Positions 1 through 13,576 of a DNA stretch of 64,000 nucleotides are shown piece after piece (within the stretch, counting starts at the first letter, position 1; the number at the start of each line of letters is the position of its first letter). Under the pieces are notes generated by a model. It was not told the DNA's origin. It did not search any database and was given only the letters and a program-made list of their open reading frames with translations. Origin of the DNA: Mixophyes australis (lineage: Eukaryota > Chordata > Amphibia > Anura > Limnodynastidae); the NCBI GenBank assembly GCA_036250195.1, contig JAVHZZ010000003.1, forward strand, positions 89,727,418-89,791,417. The letters are read 5' to 3'. Position numbers and translations under genes: made by a program.

Positions 1-101
1 GGGGTCAGTAAAATTCATTCTCTGAAGAAAAGGCCAAGAAGGGTACTGCAGACCACAAACCAACTAAGGAACTTTGCACGAGTAAAAACAATATATATAT
101 A

Positions 102-142
<41 letters not shown>

Positions 143-434
143 CATACACACAATTTGTTTAAATATGTATATATTGTAGCATTTTTAAATTTTAGTAATT
201 TTCAGTAATTAAGATTTCTTTACTTATATATCATCTTTCTTCCAATAGGACCCAAGCACCCCAGATTCAGCTTATTGCAGAGGGTGAGGCTGGCATCTTG
301 GATGTGTTCATCTGCTAATATATGGAATCAATTACATCACTCACTGCCTGCCACTGGAGCTTGCAATCTTAAATCCCTGACACACTCATACACATGCACA
401 CTATGATACATTTTTATCAGAAACTAATTAACTG
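1..434. other. AT-rich non-coding sequence with a (TA)n tract
   Basis: A (TA)n microsatellite occupies about 90-140. I see no gene or recognisable element in the rest. Confidence 0.5.
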
Positions 435-590
435 TGAGTACGGGTTTGTTTTTGGAATGTGTGGGAGACCCAAGCAAAGATGGGGAAAACATGCAAGCTC
501 CACACAGATAGGGCTATGGTAGAAATCGACCCCCTGACCCCAGCACTCTTTGAGGCAGCAATGCCAACCACTATGCCACCATGCTGACCT
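435..590 (-). repeat. tRNA-derived SINE fragment
   Basis: Read on the minus strand, the high-coordinate end carries a degenerate tRNA-like head (an A-box-like 'tggttggca' and a decayed B-box 'gtcgatttc'). It is followed by a conserved core containing 'ctgtgtggagcttgcatg'. The same layout recurs at 39668-39967. The 95-aa reading frame through it has no codon signature of a real protein. Confidence 0.6.
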
Positions 591-599
591 CTGTTTGGA

Positions 600-2690
600 A
601 CAGACTGTATAACTACTATTAATGATGGTAGAGGGGTTGAAGTGCAGGTTGATGATAATCAAATGATGATGGTGACAATGAAGGTGACAAAAAACAATAC
701 GCAATATCCCTTGAGGGTATATTTATCAAAAAGCTGTGATAGTTTGATCTTTTATTGCCGCTCATTATGGCAATTAAAATCTCTTATCACTGCATTTTAT
801 CAATAAAATCTCGCTGAGTCAACTGCGAGATTCTGGCCCAAAGTGGCAATGGTTAATTTAATAATAAAAAAATAGTTAAAATAGATACAAATATAACAGA
901 AATATATATTATAAAATCTGAAAATATAGAAACAATGCTATATTCGAATAGTAAAACACAGTTTCCATTTTTTTTCTCTTATAGTTATCCTATAGCAGTT
1001 TATTGCCATTTTATAGCAGTTTGGTTAACTGCTGGTAAAGTTTATGATTGATGGAGTATGGCATGGTGCAGGGCTTCACATCTTAGCAGAGAGACATTTA
1101 ACTTCCTATAATGGATTTCTAATAATAACTGAATAATGCCATATGCAAAACTGATAATTTTGTATCAATTTTTATTTATAATGCTTGTTCTCTTTTGCAC
1201 TTGGGTAAGACCATACTTTATCCCATTCATTTAATCTATAACATTTTATTATAGCTGCAAAACATTATTTTAAATGATTCCTCATTCTTTAAAAAGCAGA
1301 TTAAAATGTTAAGGATTTTTCATAAAGACAATTATACTAGCCATCTGCTCGGGCTGAGCACAATACATTACATGTTTCTTGAGATTAATATAGAAAATAA
1401 GCTATAAAATATATTAGGTGTGAGTTAATTTACTGGAATTTTTGAACATAACATACTTAAGTATAATACTTTAGAAGCAAATCTATGGTCGAATATTATT
1501 TTTCACAAGAAATTTGATTTATAAGATAAATGGCAAATACTGTTTAATGTCTTACCTTTTACCTATATACAACATTTTTGCTACAAAATTACATTTTCTA
1601 AGTGATTTAGTGATTTTTAGATGGCTTGGAGCGATCATTATCCTAATTAGTCTATGTCCACTATACTCTATTCTGGATCATTAAGCCACCTCTCAAGATA
1701 TATGCAGTAAAGTTTAATTACATTCTAGAAATGTTAATTAAAAAAATATGATAGATAATATTTTTTTCCATTTTCACTTCCTTAGAAAAATGAATAGCTA
1801 ATAGGTAAGCCAACGGCATGGTAATTAGACATGATATTCTGTAACTCACTTTTTCATGTACAGAAAAGTGTTTTAAAATGAACTAAAGGTTATGTGCATT
1901 TAGTGCTTATAAATCATTTTAATCACCAACATTCACTAGGTGCAATATGAGAATATTTTTAATGCTCAATTGTATCAAATGTGTTGTAGTTCCTACTGCG
2001 TAAAAACACATTTAATATCAATAAAATTATTTTGAATAATAAACAGCAGAGAAAAAAATAGATATTGCTTTGAAGCTTTGGATTTAAATACCAGCACCAA
2101 AAAGGGTGTTTTTACCACATATTAAGTTGCTCCTTTTTAAATCTACAGAATTTGCTTCTGTGCTCATATGATTCTAGAACATGTATTTTAACATAATCTG
2201 GCAGTAAACCTCTCATACTTTACTCAGTAGTAGAATTGTTAAAATACTGAAACCAAGTGTTTCATATGGCAGAAACACAATTGTGTTCAACTTAACGTGA
2301 GCCCCTCAGTGGAATGGTCTTTGTACGATACATGTGTATTTGAAGTAGGTAAACACAATCATATGCTTACAAAGTTCTATGCAATAAAAACAATGAAACA
2401 TACATCTATGACACAAATAACATGTGTCATAGTTAAAACGAATAGGGAGGTCCTAAAATGGACATATTCTATCTAATCTGTGATTGGCTGAGTGTTGTAA
2501 GAAGAGAATGCTCCTGATTAGCTGCCTGACTATTAAAAAGCAGGGCCTACTGGAGCTTAAAATATTGTGCATTGAGTGCTTTATTTTTCTTCCTTTGGAG
2601 TTCGTGTTTATAATTATACAACAGGGGACACAACTATGTTGTATTATTACAAAATGGGGCACAACTACAATATATGTTTTATATATATAT
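600..2690. other. No gene seen; AT-rich intergenic sequence
   Basis: There is no long open frame, no RNA gene and no terminal repeats that I can pair. Composition is strongly AT-rich. Confidence 0.5.
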
Positions 2691-2695
2691 ATATA

Positions 2696-3507
<812 letters not shown>

Positions 3508-3519
3508 TACACATACACA

Positions 3520-4720
3520 CACTGCTTGATATTTTTACAAAATGGGGCACAGCTACTTGCTACTAATACAGAAGCGTGCACTTTTGGATTGGTTCTAAAA
3601 ACCGCATCCAGTGTGTAGCATTTTGCAAACTGTTCACAAAATGATTTTGTAGACCTTTTTAATATATATATATTTATACTGTATGTGGTAGAGATCCAAA
3701 GATTCAGGTTTTTTTACACCTTTCCAATTGCTGATCATTTGTTAGATGCCCTCTCTATTCTTCTTTTGCCTGCCACAGTGATATATTTAAAAACAAACCT
3801 GAATTTTTTGTCATGGGATTTCCGCTACAATCGTCAAACCTATTAGCAATAAATTATGTATTTTCAACAAAGTTCAGTGACTGTATGTATAAGTGCCTCT
3901 AAAAGTAAAAATCACATTTCCTCATTAAATTGGCCCCTAACATTTTAACGTTGCCCACTTTGTTGCCCCACACACTTTTCCACCTTGGCCGGGTTTGGAT
4001 TTTCACTGTGCTGCAAATAATAGGTACTTAGTATTAATTATTAATGTTGTCAATAAAGAGACATAGAAGACTTACCTGCTCTTTTAGAAATACAGTGAAC
4101 ATGTCCATACAATGATTTGTGATTCCAAATAAATAAATAAAACAAAACTAAATAAATAAACAAAATAAAGAACATGCTAACTTTATTTTCTTCTAACGTT
4201 GATAACAGATAACTTTCCATATTTAGAAGCATACAAACTTTAAAAACAAAGTAGGGTTCCTTTAAGTATACTTTGTGCAATTTACCTTAAAATAAACTGT
4301 TATTTCATTAACATTAAGCTATTTTCCCTGGTGCAGAAGATAGAAAGGTCATGAGGTTTGCAAAAAGTATTCCTCACAAATTTCCCCCTTTGTGTGTTAT
4401 TATTATAAGATTATGTCTTATTAAAGTAAAAGCCTGTGCTTAGAGGTTAATTACTGCTACAGGATGTCCAATTACATTGTTATCTTTATAAAAAAAAATA
4501 AAGCTCTTTTAATGTTGTATATGTTTATAATAAATGAACTCACAATCCAGAGACTTAATGAGAGTCATTTAAATAATTCTGTATTTTCAATAATGAGTCT
4601 CTTGCTTCACAATAAACAATTGATTATAATGCCAACATCCATCAACTGAAATAGGAGAATTAACATCCTAATTTATATTACTCTTAATGATCATCTTCTA
4701 CAGGCATGAAAAAACATGTT
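3520..4720. other. No gene seen
   Basis: AT-rich sequence. Short open frames show no recognisable domain, and I could not pair any terminal repeats. Confidence 0.5.
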
Positions 4721-4721
4721 T

Positions 4722-4780
<59 letters not shown>

Positions 4781-5085
4781 AGTTAACCCGTGCATGATAC
4801 TCATGCATTCTAGTCAAATCAAGCTACTTAACAACTGTCACTTCTCCTTCAAGAAATATATATATTTTTTTTAAATCTTTATAAACACTTTTAACAATTA
4901 ACAAATTAAATTAACAAATTAAAAACATCTTAGTATACCAAATTTCAGCCCTTTCTGAATTTTTTTTCCACACACACTAAGAATTTAGTAGGTCAGTGTA
5001 TAACTCCGCCCAGCAGGTGGCGCTGCAGCTTGGTTTTATTTTTTACACACACACACAGACAGACTAACACACTCCACTAGACATT

Positions 5086-5141
<56 letters not shown>
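4722..5141. repeat. Unclassified interspersed repeat flanked by (TA)n
   Basis: (TA)n tracts at 4722-4778 and 5092-5141 bracket about 310 bp. This segment has a palindrome at its left edge (TGCATGA-tac-TCATGCA) and a 'cagcaggtggcgctgcagc' block followed by a CA/GA-rich tail. The layout resembles a short non-autonomous element, but I cannot assign a family. Confidence 0.4.
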
Positions 5142-5145
<4 letters not shown>

Positions 5146-5962
5146 AATCAATACCAATACAATAAAATACAGTGTTTCCCAACTTCATTCATCAAGCCCA
5201 TCACCCTCTAGGAGTCCAGGTTTCAAGGAAATCCATGCTGGAGTGCAGGTTAGTTAATTAGTGCCTCTTTCATTTTAATTCAGACATCTTTTCTCAAGCA
5301 TGGATATACTGATAGGGACCATGAGAACTGGAGTTGGGAACCACTGCAACAGAAATTGAATAAGCAATTAACAAGCAGAAGAGCAAAAAATAAGTATAAC
5401 TAAAACTCAAAAATCACTTTGATGTTACCTCTAAGCTTCTTTTCTTTCGTTTTTGGCATGATCAAAAATATATCAGGAATTATCTGGAATCTAAATACAG
5501 CAATCCTTGTCAATTAGAGCATAATTCTCCCCATCACCCTCTATAGCCTGGTCAAAATCCAAAGCCATCCATATATTGCAAGGCTACAGTTCTGAAGGCA
5601 GATATTTCAATATTGATTTTTCTTAATGCATTTACAGTTTTATTACTAACTTTTTCTTGCAGTCTAGCATATAGTCTAATTTCTTTAAAGGGACAAGCAG
5701 TTCCATACGTAAGGAAAGGTATATTGAAATATATTTCTGTCATTTCTCTGTAACTCCTATTCTTACCTTGTGAAGACCTGAAAGCTGTCTGATCACTGGA
5801 AATATATATCCTATAAAAAAGAACTGGGTCAATTTTGCAGAAGCCATTCGTAGACGTATTTCCACGTACCTAAAAACAAGTTGTTGCCAATATGTTGCAT
5901 ATCTAGAATAGAATAATTGGGAATTGAACAGAAAGGACTTTTATATTCACATCTCTGTCATT
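5142..5962. other. No gene seen
   Basis: Non-coding sequence without recognisable repeats, apart from minor A/T-rich runs. Confidence 0.4.
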
Positions 5963-6331
5963 TAGAGATGCTCACTGACCCCCGTGAAGTGGTTTTGGTT
6001 TTGGTTTTGGATCTGGATTAGCTTCGTGTTTTGGTTTTGGCGAAAACACCCTCATGTGTTTTGGTTTTGAATCTGTATTTTTTTAGACAAATTGCTAAAA
6101 TATGCTAAAATCACATAATTTTGCTCCTTTTTTGATCCTACATTATTACTAACCTCAATAACACTAATTTTAAGTCATTTGCAGTCAATTTTGACCACCT
6201 CACAGGTCACAATATTATTTTCATACACTTTTGGACAAATACTGCAGCGATCTGGCTGGATGCTAAGCGACAGAGCAATGACTCAAACACACAACATTTC
6301 CTACCACATCTAGGACACATTGGCACACAGC

Positions 6332-6442
6332 AGTGGATCATGAAACCAGTTATGGTTCATTTGATCGCTCCATCTGTTTCTTGGATAAGTGAGGTAATTC
6401 TACAGCTAATACATGGCTACGAGCATTGACCCTCCCGGGATG
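6332..6442 (+). pseudogene. 18S-rRNA-like fragment inside the hAT derivative
   Basis: This segment reads like a diverged stretch from the 5' domain of eukaryotic 18S rRNA. Recognisable strings are 'cagttatggttcatttgatc', 'cttggataagtgaggtaatt', 'agctaatacatg' and 'gagcattgaccctcccggga', in the order and spacing of the rRNA. The homology is from memory of 18S sequence and was not computed. It is about 110 bp, so it is a captured or inserted relic, not an rRNA gene. Confidence 0.65.
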
Positions 6443-6569
6443 TTGTGGGTGAAGATTGCAGACATCGGGATGTAGGTGAGAGAAAGGTCAAAGCTGATGA
6501 TGGTCTGCTTGTTGTTATTTTTTTAGCATAATGTTCTGATTTTCCCAACACCTTGCCATGAACTCGCAT

Positions 6570-7308
6570 CTAATGGCAAAACGTAAATGAGGTTCCTAGA
6601 AGGTTAATGTCTCTTTCTTGACTGACTGTGGCTTTACATACACTACAAATGGCTAGACAACTGTTGGCTGGATTTGGGTAAAAATAGTTCCACACATAAG
6701 AAGTGGCTTTTTTGGTCTTATGTCCAGGCATAACAATGGCCTTCTTCTTATCACATGCCAGAACTGCTTCCACCGGTGCAGGACTTAGACAAACAACATC
6801 ATCCTCATCAACATCCTCATTAGCGCCCTCGTCGGCTACACAAATATCCCCCTCATCCTGTTGCAATTCCAATGTGGCATCCTCAATTGATGTATCACTT
6901 GGGCTGTTCAGGCAAACATCTGCATAAGTGCTGAAAGGGGCCTTCTTTATGGGTACACTCAGAATAGTCATGATTACACATAGCACTCGTGGATGGACTC
7001 TCCTCAGGAAATGGTGTCATTTCTGAATCTGAACATACAGTATCCTCTAATGCCTTACTGTTTTCTTCCAGCTCGGCTTTTACACGTAAAAGTGTTTGGG
7101 CACCACTTTTGGAGTCCGAATGACTAGGTCTTGCTTGGTCACGACTGACCTTACAAGAATATGGCTCAGTTACAGTTTTAGATCTCGCACTGATGGAGAA
7201 AGGCAAAGGCCTCATTCTTTCTTTGCGTGTGTAGAATGGCATGTTGGCAATTTCAGTTTTATCTGCAGATAACTTTGTTTGGATTCCAGCTCTTTTTTTC
7301 TTGACCAA
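6570..7308 (-). pseudogene. hAT transposase N-terminal fragment with BED zinc finger
   Basis: Two overlapping minus-strand frames (7308-6895 and 6986-6570) make up one broken N-terminal region, so a frameshift lies near 6900-6985. The first is Lys/Arg/Ser-rich. The second is acidic and then carries a BED-like finger: aromatic 'VWNYFYPNP', then a Cys pair in 'AICSVCKA' and a terminal His region. The hAT protein at 28946-31380 has the same arrangement. BED fingers bind transposon ends. The catalytic core and hATC dimerisation domain are missing, so it is not functional. Confidence 0.7.
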
Positions 7309-7510
7309 GGTAAAAGGTGGTTTTTTACATTTTTGTTTGCCTGACTTAAATACCCTATGTACTTTTACATAGGTTTAACCAGATGACCTAGTATCATCAT
7401 GACTGGTGCCAGCAGCTGCTTGGTGCTCCTGCACTTCTGTGTACTGCTGTGAATCCATTTTGATAACACCGTACACTTTGACTGCAAACTCAGAAGAACA
7501 GCATGCCAGG

Positions 7511-8200
7511 ACTAGCATTTGTATTTCAGCAATGACAATTAGCAATGGAGCTCTTGTCTTTGGGTGTATATAACATCGTACACTTTTTGGTGCAAATTCA
7601 TAAGAAAAGCCTGCAAGGACTAGTATTTGTATTTCAGCAATGACAATTAGCAATGGAGCAATGGAGCTCTTGTTTTTCGGTGTGTGTATAACACTGTACA
7701 CTTTTTGTGGAAATTCATAAGAAAAGCCTGCAATGACTAGTATTTGTATTTCAGCAATGACAATTAGCAATGGAGCAATGGAGCTCTTGTTTTTCGGTGT
7801 GTATAACACCGTACACTTTTTGTGCAAATTCAGAAGAAAAGCCTGCAATGACTAGTATTTGTATTTCAGCAATGACAATTAGCAATGGAGCTCTTGTTTT
7901 TCAGTGTGTATAACATCGTACACTTTTTGTGCAAATTTAGAAGAAAAGCCTGCAAGGACTAGTATTTGTATTTCAGCAATGACAATTAGTAATGTAGCAA
8001 TGGAGCTCTTGTCTTTGGGTGTATATAACACTGTACAATTTTTGGTGCAAATTCAGAAGAAAAGTCTGCAAGGACTAGTATTTGTACTTCAGCAATGACA
8101 ATTAGCAATGGAGCAATGGAGCTCTTGTCTTTGGGTGTATATAACACTGTACACTTTTTGGTGAAAATTCAGAAGAAAAGCCTGCAAGGACTAGGACAGC
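7511..8200. repeat. Tandem array of about 107-117 bp units
   Basis: The anchor 'actagtatttgtatttcagc' (or close variants) recurs at 7511, 7619, 7736, 7851, 7958, 8074 and, partially, at 8190. This gives roughly six units of 107-117 bp. Length differences partly reflect an extra 'aatggagc'. The array lies upstream of the hAT fragment's minus-strand frame, so it would be in the 5' untranslated part of the element. The 157-aa frame crossing it is repeat-derived. Confidence 0.85.
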
Positions 8201-8209
8201 CCAGTTTCT

Positions 8210-11100
8210 GCATAAATGTTAGTAATTTTATCTATCTACACTGACCTGATGCTTATCGATAATAAGGACAGTGGAACTTCTGCTAAATCTGTAAAGTCTT
8301 GCAGATTTTGTTTAGAATTTGACCATTAAAGTGTTTGCTTTTATCCTTATTTAAAGTGAGAGAAATACTAAACAGAGAAATAATATATTTTTGCTAACTG
8401 TGGTGGTATCTGATTTACACATTGGCAAGCTTTAGCACACCTAAGCCATAATTCTAAGTACTATAGACTAATAATAAGTAAGAGAATTACAAGAGAATAT
8501 TCAAAAGCACATTTCTTCTTCTGAATGAAATCTACTTGTATTTACAAAAGACATCAGATGACAAATTACAAATCTGTTGTACTACAAAGCTGAAACTAGA
8601 AGCATACCAGTCAGAATTTGTAGCTGAAATTACCCCATCACTGCCAGCACAATTGCTTATGTGTGCTATACCATGGTACACATGAGCAAGGTGTGGGACA
8701 AGGATGATGGGCACTACTAGGCAACCATCAAGAGATCACCACAAATAATCAGAATGCAACAAGCACCCTGTCCGTCCCCAAGTAGCCATAGAAGACTGAT
8801 TGATCACCTGAAAAGACAAGTAACACCATTTTTGCCTCGGTTGAGGACTTTCCAGGGTATTTGAAAATAAGGGCAATTTGTTCATTAACCAGAGCTGACT
8901 AGACTCAATATTTCACTTTTTTAAGACCAGGAACAATTAATAATCATTAATTAATAAAAGTTATGTTTTATACACATAATAAATAATAAAGTTATCTATT
9001 TCAGACCGGAGTGCATCATATTCTTTTTCTTGTCAGGAGATTCTCTCCTTTCAAGGTTTTTCTTGTAATCTATTACTTCATTGATGCCCCCCCAATTTCA
9101 AATGTGATATATATAATAATCACACATTTATTTATTGGATGGTCTGTTCATATCTGGTGCGGAGTCAATCTCCTTTGTCTTTAGACGCAAAAGCAAACAA
9201 TTACTTCTAATGACCTTATGTCGAGAACATACGGATATCCTGAAACCAAATTCCTTTTCTCATATCTGAGATTAGACGTAAAACATCAAAGTGTATCTTG
9301 TAAATCAAGATGCACCAACAGGTACTATGAAAGAGAGCCATCTTCATTTAAAAATTGCTATGTAATTGTACTAGCTTTCTCTAACCTCTCTATTTGTGAT
9401 ATTCTTCTGTGCACTTGGCTTTTAGACATTCTGGACTTGCTACAGTTTAACCCCACAGAACCCTGTTTACTTATTTTTGGTACAGTGTGTACTGATTTGG
9501 CTCGGAATTATTGGACTCGCTAATGTTTAATCCCTTTGAACCTTGCATGCTTAATTCTGCTATGCTGTGTGCCTGCCCAGCCAAGTTAATTATACACTGT
9601 AAAACCTAATGCTTCTTCATCAGGAACCACGCCTATGTACCTCTTCCTCTAAACAACACTCGGGATCATCGTCCTCGCCTCCTACCACACTCCAGGAAAA
9701 TACCTGTCACTCCTGCTACTTCATCTGTCTACCTTACGGCTCTGCCTGCTGCCAGCATTGAAATCCAATCACTGGAGACCGGTAACTAAGTTACTTTTTT
9801 ATAATTGTGTTATTGTGACTATATTTGCTCTGTCACCTTAAGTTTGTTTTGTTGCTCCTCTTGAGTATTCCAATCAAAGTAAATATTCCTTTGAGCCAGG
9901 GTATTTTTTCATACAATTTAGCTAAACACACAGGTATTTTCTATCTAATCTTTATGCAATTGTTCTTACAAATGATTTTATATCTTGTTTAGTACTGGAT
10001 TTCCACTCTTCCACCTGTGTTTCTAAAGTACTTCTACAATGAGGCTCATTAATGGAATATATAATGTATGCACTGAATCATGTGTATAAAATGCATCATT
10101 GATGTGCATTCCTACAATGAAGTTTATTGAAATCCCACATAGGGTTTAGCCACAACTAACCAATCAAAGCTGCTTTCTCATACCCTGACGAATCACTTGA
10201 CTAATCCATTTGGCTTAAAAGGAGAAAGAAGAAGGGGATCCCTTTGGGTTTAGGAGTACATTAAAGTGGTGAACAAAGGATTGTGGGGCTAAAGCATAGT
10301 GTAAAACTTCTGGCGCTAGAGTGGTCAACACATAATAAAAGTAAAAGTTAGCCATACAATTAGGCTGCTCCTTTCTTAAACACCTGTTCCAAATGTAAAT
10401 CAAGAATAAACTATAAAAGAAAACAGAAGCACCAAACATATTGAGGCAGCAATAACTGGTTCAGTGTTAAGGTGTGTACCCAAACAAATCAAATATGTAG
10501 CTTATCTGAAAACTAAGGGTTTCAGGTATCCTCTTCAGAAGCCTGAAGAGAACTTGGTCTTCAAAATAACCACGGTACTGTTCAGCTCAAAAGAGAATAG
10601 AGTATATCATAGTGTAGTATGTTACTATGAATGGAAACTCATTAAATGTCAGCACTGAACAGAACTTGGGGGAAAGCTTATGAATTTAAATGCCAGATTT
10701 CCATTAAATAAAAAGAAATGTAATATCCACATAAAGACATTAGTGCAATATGTCTTCATTCAATATGACACATCAACACTTGTCTCTATAGCGGTGGAGA
10801 GCAGAGACGCGTCTCTGGCCAGAAAGAAGGATCCCAAAAACAGTATTGAGAAATCCAAACTCAAAATACAAGTAAGTGCTGCATGAAGACAACTTCCACA
10901 GCGGGGTGTAATCAAAATTCATGGAAATCAGCAGTGTATTTAGTGTGCCACAATAATTCATAATCCAATCAGTCACTTCTGCCATCAGAATATTCAAAGT
11001 TTCAGTGTAAACGGAAGGTGACGGTGCCTCAAATTTAGACTCTAAGATGAAGTTGCAGCTGAACGGGAGGGCGATCTATGGACAGATTATTACAATTTCA
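8210..11100. other. No gene seen; weak internal duplication near 9.4-9.6 kb
   Basis: Mostly unique-looking AT-rich DNA. Around 9430-9600 two imperfect copies of about 105 bp share 'ggact(t/c)gcta...gtttaa(t/c)cc'. No coding gene is recognised. Confidence 0.4.
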
Positions 11101-11102
11101 TT

Positions 11103-11202
11103 CAGAGAGGTAATGACAGGCCCAGAGGACTGCTTGTTCTAATTATATCATTACAATTATCATTACAGCAAGTAGTCCCCTGGGTCTGTCATTGCCTCTC
11201 TG
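11103..11202. repeat. 100-bp foldback repeat
   Basis: Two arms of about 34 bp (starting CAGAGAGGTAATGACAGG and ending with its near reverse complement) surround an AT-rich loop of about 32 bp. This could be a small foldback MITE or a hairpin transcript; sequence alone cannot separate these. Confidence 0.6.
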
Positions 11203-11209
11203 CATAAAA

Positions 11210-11290
11210 GGCTACCACATTTACTTATGCTTACTACACTATGTTTGGCGCTTCTGATTTCTTTTATGGTTTACTGAAGGATTGGAGGAG
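11210..11290 (+). repeat. Copy of a dispersed repeat also seen near 45.1 kb
   Basis: The string 'tgtttggcgcttct' and AT-rich surroundings recur at about 45115-45130. The family is unknown. Confidence 0.35.
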
Positions 11291-11767
11291 TATTTAATTT
11301 GAATAAAATATTTTTTTCTACAGTGTATGCGGTGTTCATATAGTATTTTTGTATGTGGCACTACAGGTCCCAGCGGACCTTGAATGCCAGGTCATGCTTG
11401 CGTTTGCAGTTCTACAAGTGTGTATATAGTCTGGCAGCCTTGGTTATGATGATATTCTGGCATTTGTAGGTCTAAATGTGCCAGCACACCACTCCTTGTT
11501 CCCGCACGCAGTATGTGGGTGCTGGGGCAAGGAGCACTACATATAAAAATTAGAGATGAGCGCACTCGGATTTCCTGAATCCGAGCCCACCCGAACGTTG
11601 CCGATCCGAGACAGATCCGGGTATTGGCGCCAAATGAAAAATTAAAACCGAGGCTCGGAGTCATAATCCCGTTGTCGGATCTCGCGATACTCGGAACCTA
11701 TAAATTCCCTGCTAGTCGCCGCCATCGTCACTCGGGCATTGATCAGGGTAGAGGGAGGGTGTGTTAG

Positions 11768-12203
11768 GTGGTCCTCTGTTCTGGTAGATCTCGTGCTGTG
11801 CTGTTTAGTGCTGTGCTGTGCTGTTCTGTTCTGTGCTGTGTTCTGCAGTATCAGTCCAGTGGTGCTGTGTGCTGTGCTCTGTCAATTTTGAGTTCAGTGG
11901 TGCTGCTGGGTCCTGTGTGCTGTGTCCTGTTCAGTCCAGTGGTCCTGTGTCCCGTGCTCTGTGCTTCTAAGGGCATAGTTATTTCCCCAATATTCCCAAG
12001 TGTTTAAAAAATTTAAAAAAAGTTAATAAAAAAAATATACATAAAACTAATTAATTTTTTTTTTAATTACAACAAAATTGGCCAAACCAATCCTGCAGTA
12101 TAAGCCCATTGGTACTGCAATATTACCAAGTTCACACATTCAGCAGTAAAAGTCCAGTTGTACTGCTGCAATATTACAAAGTTCACACATTCTGCAGTAT
12201 CTT
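11768..12203 (+). other. Repetitive 5' leader of the hAT element
   Basis: A 'tgctgtgctgtt'-type low-complexity run (11790-11960) is followed by two copies of a roughly 67-bp unit with 'ttcacacattc(a/t)gcagta' (12130-12205). It precedes the transposase frame and is probably untranslated. Confidence 0.5.
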
Positions 12204-12757
12204 GTGCTACATATAATGGAGAGGAAAAATTTGGAGGATAAAGTAGGGAAAGATCAAGACCCACTTCCTCCTAATGCTGAAGCTGCTGCAACTAGTCATG
12301 ACATAGACGATGAAATGCCATCAACGTCGTCTTCCAAGCCCGATGCCCAATCTCCTAGTACAGGGCATGTAAAATCCAAAAAGCCCAAGTTCTCAAAAAA
12401 AAGCAAAAAGAGAAACTTAAAATCATCTGAGGAGAAACGTAAAGTTGGCAATATGCCATTAACGACACATAGTGGCAAGAAACGGCTTAGGCCCTGGCCC
12501 GTGTTCATGACTAGTGGTCCATCTTTACCCAAGGATCTTAGCCCTCCTCCTCCTCCCCCCCTACAAAAAATTGAAGAGAGTTATGCTGTCAGCAACAAAA
12601 CAGCAAACAACTCTGCCTTCTAAAGAGAAATTATCACAAATCCCCAAGGCGAGTCCAAGGGTGTTGGTGGTTGTCAAGCCTGACCTTCCCATCACTGTAC
12701 GGGAAGAGGTGGCTCGGGAGGAGGCTATTGATGATGTAGCTGGCGCTGTGGAGGAAC
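12204..12757 (+). pseudogene. hAT transposase, N-terminal part
   Basis: This is a low-complexity Lys/Ser/Pro-rich N-terminus of the kind that precedes the BED finger in vertebrate hAT proteins. The frame starting at 12204 stops at 12623, but similarity in composition and layout continues in another frame (through 'SKEKLSQIPKASPRV' and the acidic 'REEVAREEAIDD'). A one-base shift therefore lies near 12595-12615. Coding runs in phase up to the insertion point at 12758-12760. Removing the inserted element and one CTG copy rejoins it in frame with 28946 onward. It is therefore the first exon-like half of the split gene, and not intact. Confidence 0.75.
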
Positions 12758-12760
12758 CTG

Positions 12761-12801
12761 GGGCCCGATTCATCAAAATTCGCAAACGCATACGCATCTG
12801 C
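12761..12801 (+). repeat. Left terminal inverted repeat of the giant element
   Basis: It begins GGGCCCGATTCATC and ends ACGCATACGCATCTGC. It pairs with 28902-28942 with a single A/G mismatch. The adjoining subterminal DNA (12800-12870) is rich in CGCA/GCGC motifs. Confidence 0.9.
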
Positions 12802-13570
12802 TAAATGGCTCTGCGCATGCGCGAAACGACGCTTACGCAGCGCAAAACACTACATACGCTACTCAAGCACGGCAGATACAGCTCTCAAAAGGCGACTCAA
12901 TCTCAAACTCCAACGCAAATAGATTTGAGATGACTGCTGACCACTTGAGAACATATGGGTGGGAATGGGCGAAGAGTAGGCGCGGACTGGGCGGAGATGA
13001 GATAGTACTTGAGTAAAGTAGGCGTTATGCTTTTTCACTTGAGAATAGTAGGCGTTCCCTCTGCCCAGATGAGTGAAACTGACGTCACTCCTGTCTCAAA
13101 TCTTTCACAAAAGTTAAGGAAGGCCAGGGTCATGTTTAACTCCAATACAGCTAGCTAAAACCACTATTAAACGCCTTTAGGAGCATCTTTTGCGTTTAAA
13201 ATGCAAAACGAAATATGCACAACATACATACATATCAATACAGACTGCCTGTGGCAAAAAAAAAATTTTTAAAATTTTTTTTTTTTATTGAGCTTTTACA
13301 TATCTTACAAATGTTCCATTAGTATGTTTGTGTAAATTAAGCTTGTTTTGCTTTAAATACCCCTTTCTAATCAATGCAATTCGCAAGTGCAACATGTTTG
13401 ATGTTATTTTGGCCCTTTGGCCTCAATCCGGGACTGCCGGAATGCCGGAATTAGTTAGCTGGAAATAGCGCCCTCTGCTGCTTACTGCCTCTTCAGTAAA
13501 GAGGACTGCCTTTTATAGGCCTGTACACTGCTAGCCACATATCTCCTCAGCATTATGGGGAGAATCCAGG
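12802..13570. other. Subterminal region of the giant element
   Basis: GC-rich, CpG-containing subterminal DNA to about 13120, then AT-rich sequence with an A/T run at about 13257-13288. No gene is seen. The region just upstream of 13555 may hold the promoter of the spliced unit that follows. Confidence 0.4.
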
Positions 13571-13576
13571 TCACAG

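Larger units (their letters stand above)
5963..8200 (-). mobile_element. Broken hAT-derived element
   Basis: The left terminus TAGAGATGCTCACTG resembles the end of the hAT copy at 11551 (TAGAGATGAGCG). A minus-strand BED-type zinc-finger frame lies at 6570-7308 and a tandem array at 7511-8200. I find no matching right terminal repeat, so the copy is truncated or rearranged. The catalytic RNase-H-like domain is absent. Where it should lie, between 5963 and 6569, there is non-coding DNA that includes an 18S-rRNA-like block. Confidence 0.65.
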
